Source of the DNA: Novosphingobium clariflavum
GTDB lineage: Bacteria; Pseudomonadota; Alphaproteobacteria; Sphingomonadales; Sphingomonadaceae
Assembly: GCF_026420865.1 (NCBI RefSeq)
Contig: NZ_JAPCWC010000005.1
Coordinates: forward strand, 62,001 to 126,000
DNA: 64,000 nt
Direction: 5' to 3'
Below the pieces are notes generated by a model. That model was not told the DNA's origin, did not search any database, and saw only the letters and a list, made by a program, of their open reading frames with translations. The position numbers and the translations under genes are program-made. Position 1 is the stretch's first letter; every line of letters starts with the position of its first letter. Below are positions 51,936 through 61,581 of this stretch, one piece after another.

Positions 51936-52138
51936 CAGCCTTCGTCCTCTTCCCGCTCACACTCAGGCTCGCGCCTGGCGCCCTCGACGGTGCGCGCGAT
52001 CCGGGCGATCTCGGCCTCGGCGGCCTGGCGCTCGTGCTTGCTGCGGCCATGCCGGGCGCGGCTGGCCTGCGCCTGTGCCTGATTGTCGGAACGCGCCCTG
52101 GCCTTGCGGGCCATGCGCAGGTTGATGATCTCGGCCAT
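51935..52138 (-). CDS. DUF4169 family protein
   Basis: A 67-residue very basic, Arg/Ala/Glu-rich helical protein. The start MAEIINLRMARKARARSDNQ is the hallmark of DUF4169. The rest is likely one long alpha-helix. It lies 9 bp after the HerA-like ATPase gene and overlaps the next gene by one base. Function unknown. Confidence 0.82.
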   Translation of the reverse strand: MAEIINLRMARKARARSDNQAQAQASRARHGRSKHERQAAEAEIARIARTVEGARREPECEREEDEG

Positions 52139-52147
52139 GAGGCCCTT

Positions 52148-53620
52148 CTACGCCTCGACGGGCGCGGTGGTAACCCCCAGATCGGGCAGGCCGACCGAAC
52201 GCTTGCCCGAAAAGTCGGTGCGCACGACGATGAGGCCGTCCTTCTCCAGGAAGTCCAGCAGGCGCTGCACGCGGCGCGGGCTGCTGGTGCCATATGTCCT
52301 GGCCAGCACCATGTCATCGGGGCAGGGCTGGTCGTTCATTGCCGCCAGCGCGATCAGGTAGAACGGCGCCAGCGCATCGTCGGGCACGTGCTTGGCAAGG
52401 TTGAAGAGGTCGAACCACTTCTCGTCGTCGGGATCCTCGATCCCGGCGAGCGCGGCGGCAAAGCCGCGGCGGAAGGTCGTGGCATCGAGCCCGCGCACGG
52501 AAATGCCCTTCATCCGGCAGCGGATCGTGAAATCCTGGAACAGCGTGGTCGAGGGCTGGAACGAGCAGTCCTCGTCCTTGGCCATGGCGTTGAGGATCTC
52601 GATCATCGCCGCGCGGTTTTCCTCCGGCTCCGGTTCCGGGCGCTCGGGGCGCGGCGGCGGGGCGGCGGCGAGGGTGGGCGACTGCGCGATCGAGGCGGAG
52701 AGGTCGTCGACGTCGATCGCCGGGCGCGGCGGCGGGCGGTGGAATTCCTGCCGCTCGGGCTCGACGTGGAGGTTGTCGTGCAGCAGCTCGCGCAGCTCGT
52801 CGGTGGAGGCGGTGGGCAGCGGCATCAGGCCGGGGGTGATCGACTTGGCGCCGGTGCGCACGGTGCCGATGTTGACCGCCACCGGGCGGCGGCTGATCGC
52901 GGGGCCGAGGCCGAGGAACTGGCCGCGCGCAAGGTCGCGGATCGATTCGGCCTGCCGCCGCTCCATGCCCAGCAGGTCCGCCGCGCGGATCATGTCGATG
53001 TCGAGGAAGGTGCGGCCCATCAGGAAGTTGCTGGCTTCCGCCGCCACGTTCTTGGCGAGCTTGGCGAGGCGCTGGGTGGCGATGACCCCGGCAAGGCCGC
53101 GCTTGCGGCCGCGGCACATGAGGTTGGTCATCGCCGCCAGGCTGACGCGGCGGGCCTCTTCGGTCACTTCGCCGGCCGCGGCAGGGGCGAACATCTGCGC
53201 CTCGTCGACGACGACGAGCACCGGATACCACTGCTCGCGCGGGGCATCGAACATGGCGTTGAGGAACTGCGCGGCGCACTTCATCTGCTGGTCGATTTCC
53301 AGCTCGTCGAGCGCGAGGACCACCGAGGCGCGGTGTTCGCGGATGCGCGCGCCGAGGCGGACGATCTCGGCCTCGGCATAAGCGGCGCCGTCGATCACGA
53401 CGTGGCCGAATTCTTCGGCGAGGCTGACGAAGTCGCCCTCGGGATCGATCACCACCTGCTGGACGATCGGCGCGCTCTCTTCAAGCAGGCGGCGCAGCAG
53501 GTGCGACTTGCCGGACCCGGAATTGCCCTGCACCAGCAGGCGGGTCGCGAGAAGTTCCTTGATGTCGATTTCGATCGCCTCGCCCTGCGGGGTCTGGCCG
53601 ATCACGATGTTGGCGCTCAC
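52148..53620 (-). CDS. HerA-like/DUF87 P-loop ATPase
   Basis: A 490-residue cytoplasmic ATPase of the HerA/FtsK superfamily. The Walker A is LVQGNSGSGKSHLLRRLLEE and the Walker B is VLVVVDEAQMFAP; CRGRKRGLAGVIATQRLAKL is the sensor region. A Pro/Arg-rich linker separates a C-terminal part that may be winged-helix. Relatives translocate DNA with NurA nuclease, but no nurA is adjacent. The GTG at 53620 (SANIVIGQTPQGEAIEIDI) was chosen because the longer frame has no homologous look. DUF4169 and a 67-residue protein follow in the same operon. Confidence 0.85.
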   Translation of the reverse strand: MSANIVIGQTPQGEAIEIDIKELLATRLLVQGNSGSGKSHLLRRLLEESAPIVQQVVIDPEGDFVSLAEEFGHVVIDGAAYAEAEIVRLGARIREHRASVVLALDELEIDQQMKCAAQFLNAMFDAPREQWYPVLVVVDEAQMFAPAAAGEVTEEARRVSLAAMTNLMCRGRKRGLAGVIATQRLAKLAKNVAAEASNFLMGRTFLDIDMIRAADLLGMERRQAESIRDLARGQFLGLGPAISRRPVAVNIGTVRTGAKSITPGLMPLPTASTDELRELLHDNLHVEPERQEFHRPPPRPAIDVDDLSASIAQSPTLAAAPPPRPERPEPEPEENRAAMIEILNAMAKDEDCSFQPSTTLFQDFTIRCRMKGISVRGLDATTFRRGFAAALAGIEDPDDEKWFDLFNLAKHVPDDALAPFYLIALAAMNDQPCPDDMVLARTYGTSSPRRVQRLLDFLEKDGLIVVRTDFSGKRSVGLPDLGVTTAPVEA

Positions 53621-53730
53621 GAGGCGCCTATTGGCAAAGGCGGGCGTCGCCGCGCAAGGGGGCAAGGCGCGTTTTCCATAGGTAGCCGCCCGAATGGCGC
53701 GCCGCCTGCGGGCCGGGGTATGATCGCCCG

Positions 53731-55839
53731 GTGAATGGTTTGTCGCCCGATTCCGGTGGCTTAAAGGGCGGGGCAAGGTCCCGCGCCGATGCGCTTGCCC
53801 AGGCGCTGGACCGGCTCGCCGATGCCCACCGCGCGCTCGCCGATGCCCATGCCACCGTCGATGCCGCGCGCGCCCTACTGCGCGATGCCATCGATTCGCT
53901 GGCGGACGGTTTTGCCCTGTTCGATGCCGAGGACCGCATGGTGCTCTGCAACCGGGCGTTCCTGAAGATGTTCCCGTGGTTCGAGCCGATGCGCGATTCG
54001 GCGCCGGCCTTTGCCGAAATGGCCCGCCGGATGGCCGAGGCCGGGGCCACCATCGGGTCGCGCATCGCCCCCGACCGCTGGCTGCGCGATCGCATGGCCC
54101 AGCACCGCGAGGCGCGCGGCGCCCATGTCCAGGCGCTGGCCGACGGGCGGTGGATCCAGATCAACGAACTGCGCACCAGCGGCGGCGGCATCGTCGGCAT
54201 CTATACCGACGTCACCATGGTCAAGGCCGAGGATGCCCGCCAGCGCGCCCGCGAACTGGGCGAGCGCAACCTCGCGCTGCAGACCACGCTCGACACGCTG
54301 TCCGAAGGGGTCTGCCTGTTCGACGTCCAGCGCCGCCTGCAGGCGTGGAACGAAGGCGTGGCGGCGCTGCTGGGCCTCGATGCCGACAGCGAGGGGGCAC
54401 CGCTGGCAAGCCACGAGGCACTCGTGCGCTGGTGCGCCGAGCAGGGCGGGCTGGAGCGCGCCGAGGCGCTGGAATGGCGCGACGGCGGCGGCGCCCGGGT
54501 GGTGAGCGACTGCCGCATGTTCGCCGATGGCGAGGGCGCGCGTCATTTCACGATCCGTTCGGTGCCGCTGACCAGCGGCGGCATGGTCTTCACCTTCGAC
54601 GACGTGACCGACCAGGTCCGCTTCCGCCGCTCGCTGACCGAGACCGCCGAGACGCTGGAGCGCCGGGTGGCCGAGCGTACCGCCGAACTGGTGGAAGTGA
54701 ACCTGCGGCTGGTCGCCGCCACCGAGGCGGCGCTGGAGGCCAATCGCTCCAAGACCAGCTTCCTCGCCGCGGCCAGCCATGACCTGCTGCAGCCGCTCAA
54801 CGCCGCGCGGCTGTTCGTCTCGGCGCTGGGAAGCGAGGCCTTGCCGGACAAGCCGCAGGTGCTGGTGCGACAGGCCGCCTCCGCGCTCGATTCGGTGGAG
54901 GACCTGCTCGAAGCCCTGTTCGAGATCTCGCGCCTCGATGCCGGCGCGATCCTGCCCGAACTCGGCGACCTGCCGCTGGCGCCGCTGCTGGCCGCGCTGC
55001 GCCGCGAGTTCGCGCCGCTGGCGGAAACGGCGGGGCTCGCCCTGGTGGTGCCGGACAGCGCGGACTGGGTGCGATCCGATGCCCGGCTCCTGCGGCGGGT
55101 GCTGCAGAACTTCGTCTCCAACGCGATCCGCTACACCGCGCAGGGGGAAGTGCAGGTGGAACTGGCCGGGGCGGGGGACGACCTTGTCATCACCGTGCGC
55201 GACACCGGCCCCGGCATCGCCGAGGCCGAGCGCGCCGCGATCTACGAGGAATTCCGCCGCCTCGATGCCACCCGCAAGATCCCCGGCAAGGGGCTGGGCC
55301 TTGCCATCGTGCGGCGGGTGACAACGATGCTCGGCCACGAACTGGAGCTGGAGAGCACGCCGGGGAAGGGCTCGGCCTTCTCGATCCGGCTGCCGCGCGC
55401 CGAGCCCCGGCCGGCCTCTACGGCGCCCGAAGAGCTGGGCGATCCGGCCGGCCCCGGGACCCGGAGGGGCGGCGGCGCCCTGGTGCTGGTGATCGACAAC
55501 GAACCGGCGATCCTGGCGGGCATGGCGGCCTTGCTGGGGAGCTGGGGGCTGGAGGTCGTCACCGCCGGCGACCCGGACGATCCGCAAGTCGCCGCCGCGC
55601 TGGCGCGCGGCCCGGCGATGCTGATCGCCGACTATCATCTCGACAACGGGCTGACCGGCGACGATGCGGTCCTGGCCCTGCGCGCCCGGCTGGGGCAGGA
55701 CCTGCCCGCCTGCCTCGTCACCGCCGATCGCGGCGAGCCGCTCAAGGCCCGGGCCGCCGCGCTTGGCCTCCCCTTGTTCACCAAGCCGGTGAAACCGGCG
55801 CGCCTGCGGGCCCTGCTGCGGCAATTGGAGGTGCTTTAG
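53731..55839 (+). CDS. Hybrid sensor histidine kinase with PAS domains and receiver
   Basis: A 702-residue soluble kinase of the NahK/ErcS type. In order: N-terminal coiled coil (RADALAQALDRLADAHRALA), two PAS domains (about 45-155 and 180-290), a coiled-coil linker, the dimerisation box SFLAAASHDLLQPLNAARLF with His 350, an HATPase domain (QNFVSNAIRYTA, DTGPGIAEAE, GKGLGLAIVRR), and a receiver domain with phospho-acceptor Asp 634 in LIADYHLDNG. No membrane helices are present, so the signal is cytoplasmic. Start GTG. The TAG stop lies inside the end of a hairpin element. Confidence 0.92.
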   Translation: MNGLSPDSGGLKGGARSRADALAQALDRLADAHRALADAHATVDAARALLRDAIDSLADGFALFDAEDRMVLCNRAFLKMFPWFEPMRDSAPAFAEMARRMAEAGATIGSRIAPDRWLRDRMAQHREARGAHVQALADGRWIQINELRTSGGGIVGIYTDVTMVKAEDARQRARELGERNLALQTTLDTLSEGVCLFDVQRRLQAWNEGVAALLGLDADSEGAPLASHEALVRWCAEQGGLERAEALEWRDGGGARVVSDCRMFADGEGARHFTIRSVPLTSGGMVFTFDDVTDQVRFRRSLTETAETLERRVAERTAELVEVNLRLVAATEAALEANRSKTSFLAAASHDLLQPLNAARLFVSALGSEALPDKPQVLVRQAASALDSVEDLLEALFEISRLDAGAILPELGDLPLAPLLAALRREFAPLAETAGLALVVPDSADWVRSDARLLRRVLQNFVSNAIRYTAQGEVQVELAGAGDDLVITVRDTGPGIAEAERAAIYEEFRRLDATRKIPGKGLGLAIVRRVTTMLGHELELESTPGKGSAFSIRLPRAEPRPASTAPEELGDPAGPGTRRGGGALVLVIDNEPAILAGMAALLGSWGLEVVTAGDPDDPQVAAALARGPAMLIADYHLDNGLTGDDAVLALRARLGQDLPACLVTADRGEPLKARAAALGLPLFTKPVKPARLRALLRQLEVL

Positions 55840-55888
55840 GGCGTTTTTCGGACGGAGTGGAACACGCAGTGACTCGGAAAACACCCTA
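55836..55888. repeat. Hairpin element E copy, between kinase stop and family 1 element
   Basis: The unit starts TTAGGGCGTTTTTC and ends GAAAACACCCTAG, with arms GGGCGTTTTTC/GAAAACACCC. The left TTAG contains the TAG stop of the kinase gene; the right CTAG is shared with the following MITE-like fragment. Same family as 23482 and 62966. Confidence 0.65.
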
Positions 55889-55960
55889 GGTCGTGAACGC
55901 ATAAACGGCACCATCGCGGCGCCCAGATGGCTTCCATCTCGAACCGAAGCCGCTCTGGCC
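55885..55960. mobile_element. MITE-like element, family 1, degenerate copy B
   Basis: CTAGGTCGTGAACGCATAAA then CGGCACCATCG match the left end of the elements at 29379 and 61372, and ATGGCTTCCATCTCGAACCG matches their interior. No right terminal repeat is visible, so it is truncated. Confidence 0.6.
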
Positions 55961-55990
55961 CGATCCGTCCGCGCCTCCTCGGGTCTCTAT

Positions 55991-56635
55991 CTATCCCGCC
56001 ACGTGCAGCGACATCAGCGAGGAGGAATAGGGCGCGAGCAGCTGCGCTGCGCGTTTCCAGTCGCCGCGCAGCCAGAGGTCGTGCGCGGCAGGGTCGGCGG
56101 GCAGGATCACCGGCATCGTCTCGCGCCCCGCGCTGCGCAGCGCGGCATTGGCGGGGGCGGTGAGCAGCGCGAAGCTGGGCACTTCGCTGTCCTTCCAGAC
56201 CCCGGCCATGGCGAAGACCGGCTGGTCGGCGGCGCCGAACCAGCACTGGCGGCGCTTGCCGTCACGCGGGTCCGCCTTGCCCCATTCCATGAAGGCACTG
56301 GCGGGGACCAGGCAGCGGAACTCGCTGTTGCGCAAGTTGCCGATCCAGAACGGGCTGTCGAGATTGCGCACGGTGAGGATGCCGTGGCGCCGCGAGTCTC
56401 CGCCTTGGCCCCAGCCCTGCGGCGGCGGGGGGACGCCCCAGAGGCGCGGGATCATCCGGCGCGGCAGGCGCTGTTCCGGGCGCGGTCCCGCCACGAACTC
56501 GCGGCCCATGGTGATGACCGGCGCAAAGCCGCCCGCCGAAACCGTGCCGCCGGGCCAGGGGTCGTTGCCGGCGTCGAGGCCGAAGGTGCGAGCCACTTCG
56601 CGGGCAGGGGCGTCGAGGCGATAGATCATCGGCAT
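55991..56635 (-). CDS. SRAP (YedK/HMCES)-like protein lacking the catalytic Cys
   Basis: A 214-residue SRAP-fold protein. RRMIPRLWGVPPPPQGWGQG, NSEFRCLVPASAFMEWGKAD (with the conserved Glu) and VFAMAGVWKD are SRAP landmarks. Normal members start MCGR, using Cys2 to crosslink abasic DNA, and have a later H-x-R-M-P. Here the start is MPMIYRLDAP and the late motif is GRETMPVILP, so both Cys and His are absent. It probably cannot form the usual thiazolidine DNA-protein crosslink. It is divergent from thiC. Start alternatives are 56662 and 56629; none restores a Cys2. Confidence 0.82.
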   Translation of the reverse strand: MPMIYRLDAPAREVARTFGLDAGNDPWPGGTVSAGGFAPVITMGREFVAGPRPEQRLPRRMIPRLWGVPPPPQGWGQGGDSRRHGILTVRNLDSPFWIGNLRNSEFRCLVPASAFMEWGKADPRDGKRRQCWFGAADQPVFAMAGVWKDSEVPSFALLTAPANAALRSAGRETMPVILPADPAAHDLWLRGDWKRAAQLLAPYSSSLMSLHVAG

Positions 56636-56689
56636 GTCCGCATCGGCCCTAGACGGAGGCAAATGCCGCGTCTATCGTCGGTGCCATCC

Positions 56690-56813
56690 CCGGGGAGCCT
56701 GTGCCCAGGGTTTTCGCTTTCGCGAGAGCCTGAAGGAAACAAATGGCTGAGAGGGGCAGGTCACGCTGCCCGACCCGTTGAACCTGAACCCGTTAATACG
56801 GGCGGAGGGAAGG
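56690..56813 (+). ncRNA. TPP riboswitch (THI element)
   Basis: The conserved parts are CGGGGAGCC at 56691, GGCTGAGAGG near 56752, and CCCGTTGAACCTGAACCCG then TTAATACGGGCGGAGGGAAG at 56771-56812. They occur in the order and spacing of the TPP aptamer and lie 63 bp upstream of thiC. The variable P3 arm between GGAGCC and CTGAGA is about 45 bases, longer than minimal. It should repress thiC when thiamine pyrophosphate is plentiful. Confidence 0.95.
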
Positions 56814-56858
56814 GCGGGCCACAGGACCATTCTGTCGCGACCTTTCTTTCGTCCATAA

Positions 56859-58736
<1,878 letters not shown>

Positions 58737-58756
58737 CGGCGCCGTGACGATCCCGG

Positions 58757-58793
58757 CCCCGTATTTTTACGCTGCAATGCAACAAATACGGGG
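58757..58793 (+). promoter_or_regulatory. Hairpin with TGC-rich loop between thiC and next gene
   Basis: CCCCGTATTT pairs perfectly with AAATACGGGG (10 bp). The loop holds GCTGCAATGCAAC, similar to the TGC-rich sites bound by PhaR-type regulators upstream of phasin genes in alphaproteobacteria. It may be a thiC terminator (no T run on the plus strand after it) or an operator of the gene at 58861. Confidence 0.4.
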
Positions 58794-58860
58794 TCGTCCG
58801 TCTTCGCGAGTGCGAAATGCGGTGCTAAATGGAAGGGCCCCCCAACGGAGCCCCGATTCC

Positions 58861-59145
58861 ATGCGTGATCCCGCAGCCGAATGGCTGAAACTGGCAAGCG
58901 AGAGCTACAATCTCTGGGCCGACTCGATGATGGTGATCGGCATGCGCACTGCCGACATGATGACCGGCCGCGGCAGCAGCCGCGAGAACCTGCGCATGGT
59001 GACCGAGAAAGTCGAGGCCAATGCCGAACTGGCCGCCAAGCTGTTCTGGGGCGGCCCGACCACGCCGGAAAAGGCCGCTCGCAAGGCCGTGGGCCACTAT
59101 CGCAAGCGCGTCAGGGCCAATCGTCGGCGGCTGTCCAAGGGCTAG
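58861..59145 (+). CDS. Small helical protein, phasin-like by appearance
   Basis: A 94-residue all-helical protein without signal peptide: DPAAEWLKLASESYNLWADS and MVTEKVEANAELAAKLFWGG followed by a strongly basic tail (KRVRANRRRLSKG). Amphipathic helices of this kind with a basic C-terminus occur in short phasin-type proteins, but the family is not certain. The start at 58861 (MRDPAAEW) was preferred over an in-frame start at 58744, which would run through the hairpin at 58757. Its TAG stop is the left CTAG of a MITE-like element. Confidence 0.7.
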   Translation: MRDPAAEWLKLASESYNLWADSMMVIGMRTADMMTGRGSSRENLRMVTEKVEANAELAAKLFWGGPTTPEKAARKAVGHYRKRVRANRRRLSKG

Positions 59146-59411
59146 GCGGCGTGGACATATTCCACATCGCCACGGCTGGAGGCAAAAGCCGTCAATTCCA
59201 GAAGGCGAGGCGCAGGAGTATGTCGATACTTCCAGCCGAGCCGACGCCGAAGGGACGGCTTTGGCCTCCAGCCCCGGAGGGGTTGCCCTGCAAGCGGCGC
59301 CAGCAGCGTTGCTCCGCCTTGAAAGAAGCCCACTCTTCCTGCGGCTTCGCGCCTTGCTGGCGCCGCTTGCAGGGCAACCGTGGCGTTGCGGAATGTGTCC
59401 ACGCCGCCTAG
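59142..59411. mobile_element. MITE-like element, family 2, copy 1
   Basis: A 270-bp non-coding element from CTAG (59142) to CTAG (59408), with terminal inverted repeats GGCGGCGTGGACATATTCC and GGAATGTGTCCACGCCGCC. Inside is an inverted repeat TTGCCCTGCAAGCGGCGCC / GGCGCCGCTTGCAGGGCAA. The second copy, also 270 bp, is at 61106 with its interior inverted. The left TAG is the stop codon of the gene at 58861. A further degenerate end (GGCGGCGCGAAATCTGTC, then CGCGCCGCC) follows directly. Confidence 0.78.
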
Positions 59412-59440
59412 GCGGCGCGAAATCTGTCCGCGCCGCCCTC

Positions 59441-59464
59441 AAAAATGCCGTTTCGGGCATTTTT
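59441..59464 (-). terminator. Terminator after phnA-like gene
   Basis: AAAAATGCC pairs perfectly with GGCATTTTT around a short loop. On the minus strand it ends in TTTTT and lies 12 bp after the stop of the gene at 59476. Confidence 0.8.
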
Positions 59465-59475
59465 CAGGCAGCTTC

Positions 59476-59784
59476 TCAGCGCTTGCGCACGAATTCGGCG
59501 CGCAGCACCAGGCCCTTGATGCCGGGATACTTGCAGTCGATCTCCTGGGCGTCGCCGGTCAGGCGGATCGAGGGGATCAGGGTGCCGCGCTTGAGCGTCT
59601 GGCCCGCGCCCTTGACGTCGAGATCCTTGATCAGCGTCACCGCGTCGCCGTCCGCCAGCAGGTTGCCCACCGCGTCGCGCACTTCGACGGTGTCCGCCGC
59701 CGCGCGCTTGGCCGCGAGTTCCGAGGCGGGCAGCCATTCGCCGCTTTCTTCGTCGTAGATGTAGTCTTCGTCGTCAGCCGACAT
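59476..59784 (-). CDS. PhnA-domain protein
   Basis: A 102-residue protein with the C-terminal PhnA (YjdM) domain: VRDAVGNLLADGDAVTLIKD, LDVKGAGQTLKRGTLIPSIR and a final IKGLVLRAEFVRKR. The N-terminal zinc ribbon of longer homologues is replaced by an acidic SADDEDYIYDEESGEWLPAS segment. PhnA-domain proteins are named from the phosphonate operon, but their role is unclear. The ATG at 59784 has CAGGAG upstream. Confidence 0.85.
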   Translation of the reverse strand: MSADDEDYIYDEESGEWLPASELAAKRAAADTVEVRDAVGNLLADGDAVTLIKDLDVKGAGQTLKRGTLIPSIRLTGDAQEIDCKYPGIKGLVLRAEFVRKR

Positions 59785-59964
59785 GTCGTATTCTCCTGTT
59801 GGCAAGGCCCATGGCAGGACCGGGCCGGTTTGGCGAGTGTCATGACTTGGAGAGCGTCATGACTTGGATAGTGTCATGATGGGGCGGGCAAAGGTTCGCA
59901 TCCGGATTTAGGTTCCTGTACGGCAAGGGTTTGCTATGCCGCTTCCAGGCAAATCGGGGGACAC

Positions 59965-60321
59965 ATGAAGCAGCCCAGCGAGAGCAATGCGTATTTCGGC
60001 CCGGCCGAGCAGGTGGTGGAGCATTCGGACATCGGCAGTTTCATGCCGGTGGGCTATTACCGGCCCATTCCCATCGTCTGGTTCGCGGGCGGCTGGTTCG
60101 TGCAGGTCGGCGCCTTGCTGGTCCTGTTCTTCCTGCTGCTGGGCAAGCCGATCCTTTATCCGCTGCTGACGACCGCGCTGGTCAGTTACGGGATCGGCCA
60201 CTGGACCTTCGGGCGCGGCATGTCGGGGGCATCGACGGGGTGGAAGGTCTTCACCGTCGCGGCGCTGGGCTTCAACTGGTTGCTGGTGGCGCTGACGGAA
60301 TGGGCCTTGCTGGTCGGCTGA
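59965..60321 (+). CDS. Small membrane protein of unknown function
   Basis: A 118-residue protein with a polar N-terminus (about 35 residues) and about three hydrophobic segments (PIVWFAGGWFVQVGALLVLF, PILYPLLTTALVSYGIGHW, VAALGFNWLLVALTEWALLV). ATG follows GGGGGACAC. No family recognised. The following broken gene at 60378 begins 57 bp downstream and also has an N-terminal membrane helix, so the two might be a pair. Confidence 0.65.
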   Translation: MKQPSESNAYFGPAEQVVEHSDIGSFMPVGYYRPIPIVWFAGGWFVQVGALLVLFFLLLGKPILYPLLTTALVSYGIGHWTFGRGMSGASTGWKVFTVAALGFNWLLVALTEWALLVG

Positions 60322-60377
60322 GCAGCGCCGCGATCGCGGCAACGGCCACGGCGGGATCAGCGCCGGGAAGGGTGGAT

Positions 60378-61109
60378 ATGGAAGCGCTTGCCAAACTGAT
60401 CACCGCCATTGCCGCACTGCTGGGCGCGATCGCCTGGCCGCTCGTCTTCCTGACGCTGGTGGTGCTGTACCGCAAGCAACTGGCCGCGGCCATCGAGCGC
60501 CTGCCCGGCCTGTTCGACCGGCTGCGCAAGATGAAGGTGGCGGGCGTCGAGGCGGAACTCGACGCGCTGGCGGCAATGGCGCCGGACCGGGGCGGAGTCA
60601 CCGCGGACCAGGCGCGCGCCGCGGCGTAGCTGTCGATACAGGCGCGGGAAAGCGGCAGCAGCGAGATGCAGGCCGAACTCGACAAGCTGTGCCTGCAGTA
60701 CGACACGATCCTGCGCACGATGCCCGCCGGCGCGCTGCGCACCCAGGAAATGAACCGGATCCTCGTCAAGCTGCGCGCGCTGGGGCCCTCCACCTCGGGC
60801 CGGATCGACGCGCTCAAGCGATCGGGCTCGGCGGGCAGCCGGCTGGCGGCGGTGGCGATGATGCAGATGGAGCCGGAAATGGCCGACCTGCCCTGGCTGC
60901 TGGACCGCTTTTCCAGCGAGGCGCCATTTGTCTTCTACCACGCGGCGCTGGCGCTGGTGAATGCGGCGAATGCGGAAAGCGGGCCGGATCGCGGCGGCGT
61001 TGCCGAGTTCGCGCGGCAGGCGCTGGCCATCGTCGAGGATCATCTCAAGCCGGACGAGGCAACCGTCGCCGTGCTGCGCGCCCTGATCGAAGGCGGTGCG
61101 AACGCCTAG
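60378..61109 (+). pseudogene. Membrane-anchored protein gene split by an in-frame amber codon
   Basis: The frame from ATG 60378 encodes 83 residues: a membrane helix (LLGAIAWPLVFLTLVVLYRK) and an amphipathic segment with LRKMKVAGVEAELDALAAM. TAG stops it at 60627. The same frame continues at once as LSIQARESGSSEMQAELDK and stays coding-like for 160 codons to 61107. The second part is helical with HEAT-like phrasing (SAGSRLAAVAMMQMEPEMAD, FYHAALALVNAANAES). Without the TAG it would be one 243-residue protein. The second half could restart at ATG 60666. Function unknown; membrane helix plus helical repeats occurs in some stress and defence proteins. Confidence 0.65.
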
Positions 61110-61375
61110 GCGGCGTGGACAAATTCCGCATCGCCACGGTTGCCCTGCAAGCGGCGCCAGCAGCGTTGCTCCGCCTTGAAAGAAGCCCGCTCTTCCTGCG
61201 GCTTCGCGCCTTGCTGGCGCCGCTTGCAGGGCAACCCCTCCGGGGCTGGAGGCAAAAGCCGCCCCTTCTGCGTCGGCTCGGCTGGAAGTATCGACATACT
61301 CCTGCGCCTCACCTTCTGGAATTGACGGCTTTTGCCTCCAGCCGTGGCGATGCGGAATTTGTCCACGCCGCCTAG
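61106..61375. mobile_element. MITE-like element, family 2, copy 2
   Basis: 270 bp from CTAG (61106) to CTAG (61372), with ends GGCGGCGTGGACAAATTCCG and CGGAATTTGTCCACGCCGCC. The interior is the reverse complement of copy 1 (59142). The left TAG is the stop codon of the split gene; the right CTAG is at the same time the left end of a family 1 element. Confidence 0.78.
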
Positions 61376-61552
61376 GCCGTAAACTCATAAACGGCACCAT
61401 TTTGCCTCAAACCCCGAAGGGGCGTCCCAATGGCTTCCATCTCGAACCGATGCGGCCTTGGACGGGCAACCAGCCGGCCCGGCGACCGCTTCGGCCCGAG
61501 CTGTTCGCCATTTGGACGCCTCGATGGCGCCGTTTATGAGTTTACGGCCTAA
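61372..61552. mobile_element. MITE-like element, family 1, copy C
   Basis: 181 bp from CTAG (61372) to CTAA (61549), with ends GCCGTAAACTCATAAACGGC and GCCGTTTATGAGTTTACGGC. The interior shares GGCTTCCATCTCGAACCG and ACGGGCAACCAGCC with copy A in inverted orientation, but lacks about 110 bp present there. Gene at 61582 starts 30 bp later. Confidence 0.75.
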
Positions 61553-61581
61553 AGGGCTGGCGCAGGCTTCGCACATGCGGC

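Noticed and set aside
58744..58860. Earlier start (GTG at 58744) for the small helical protein
   Set aside because: It would translate the perfect hairpin at 58757 and gives residues unlike the rest of the protein; the ATG at 58861 has a fitting RBS.
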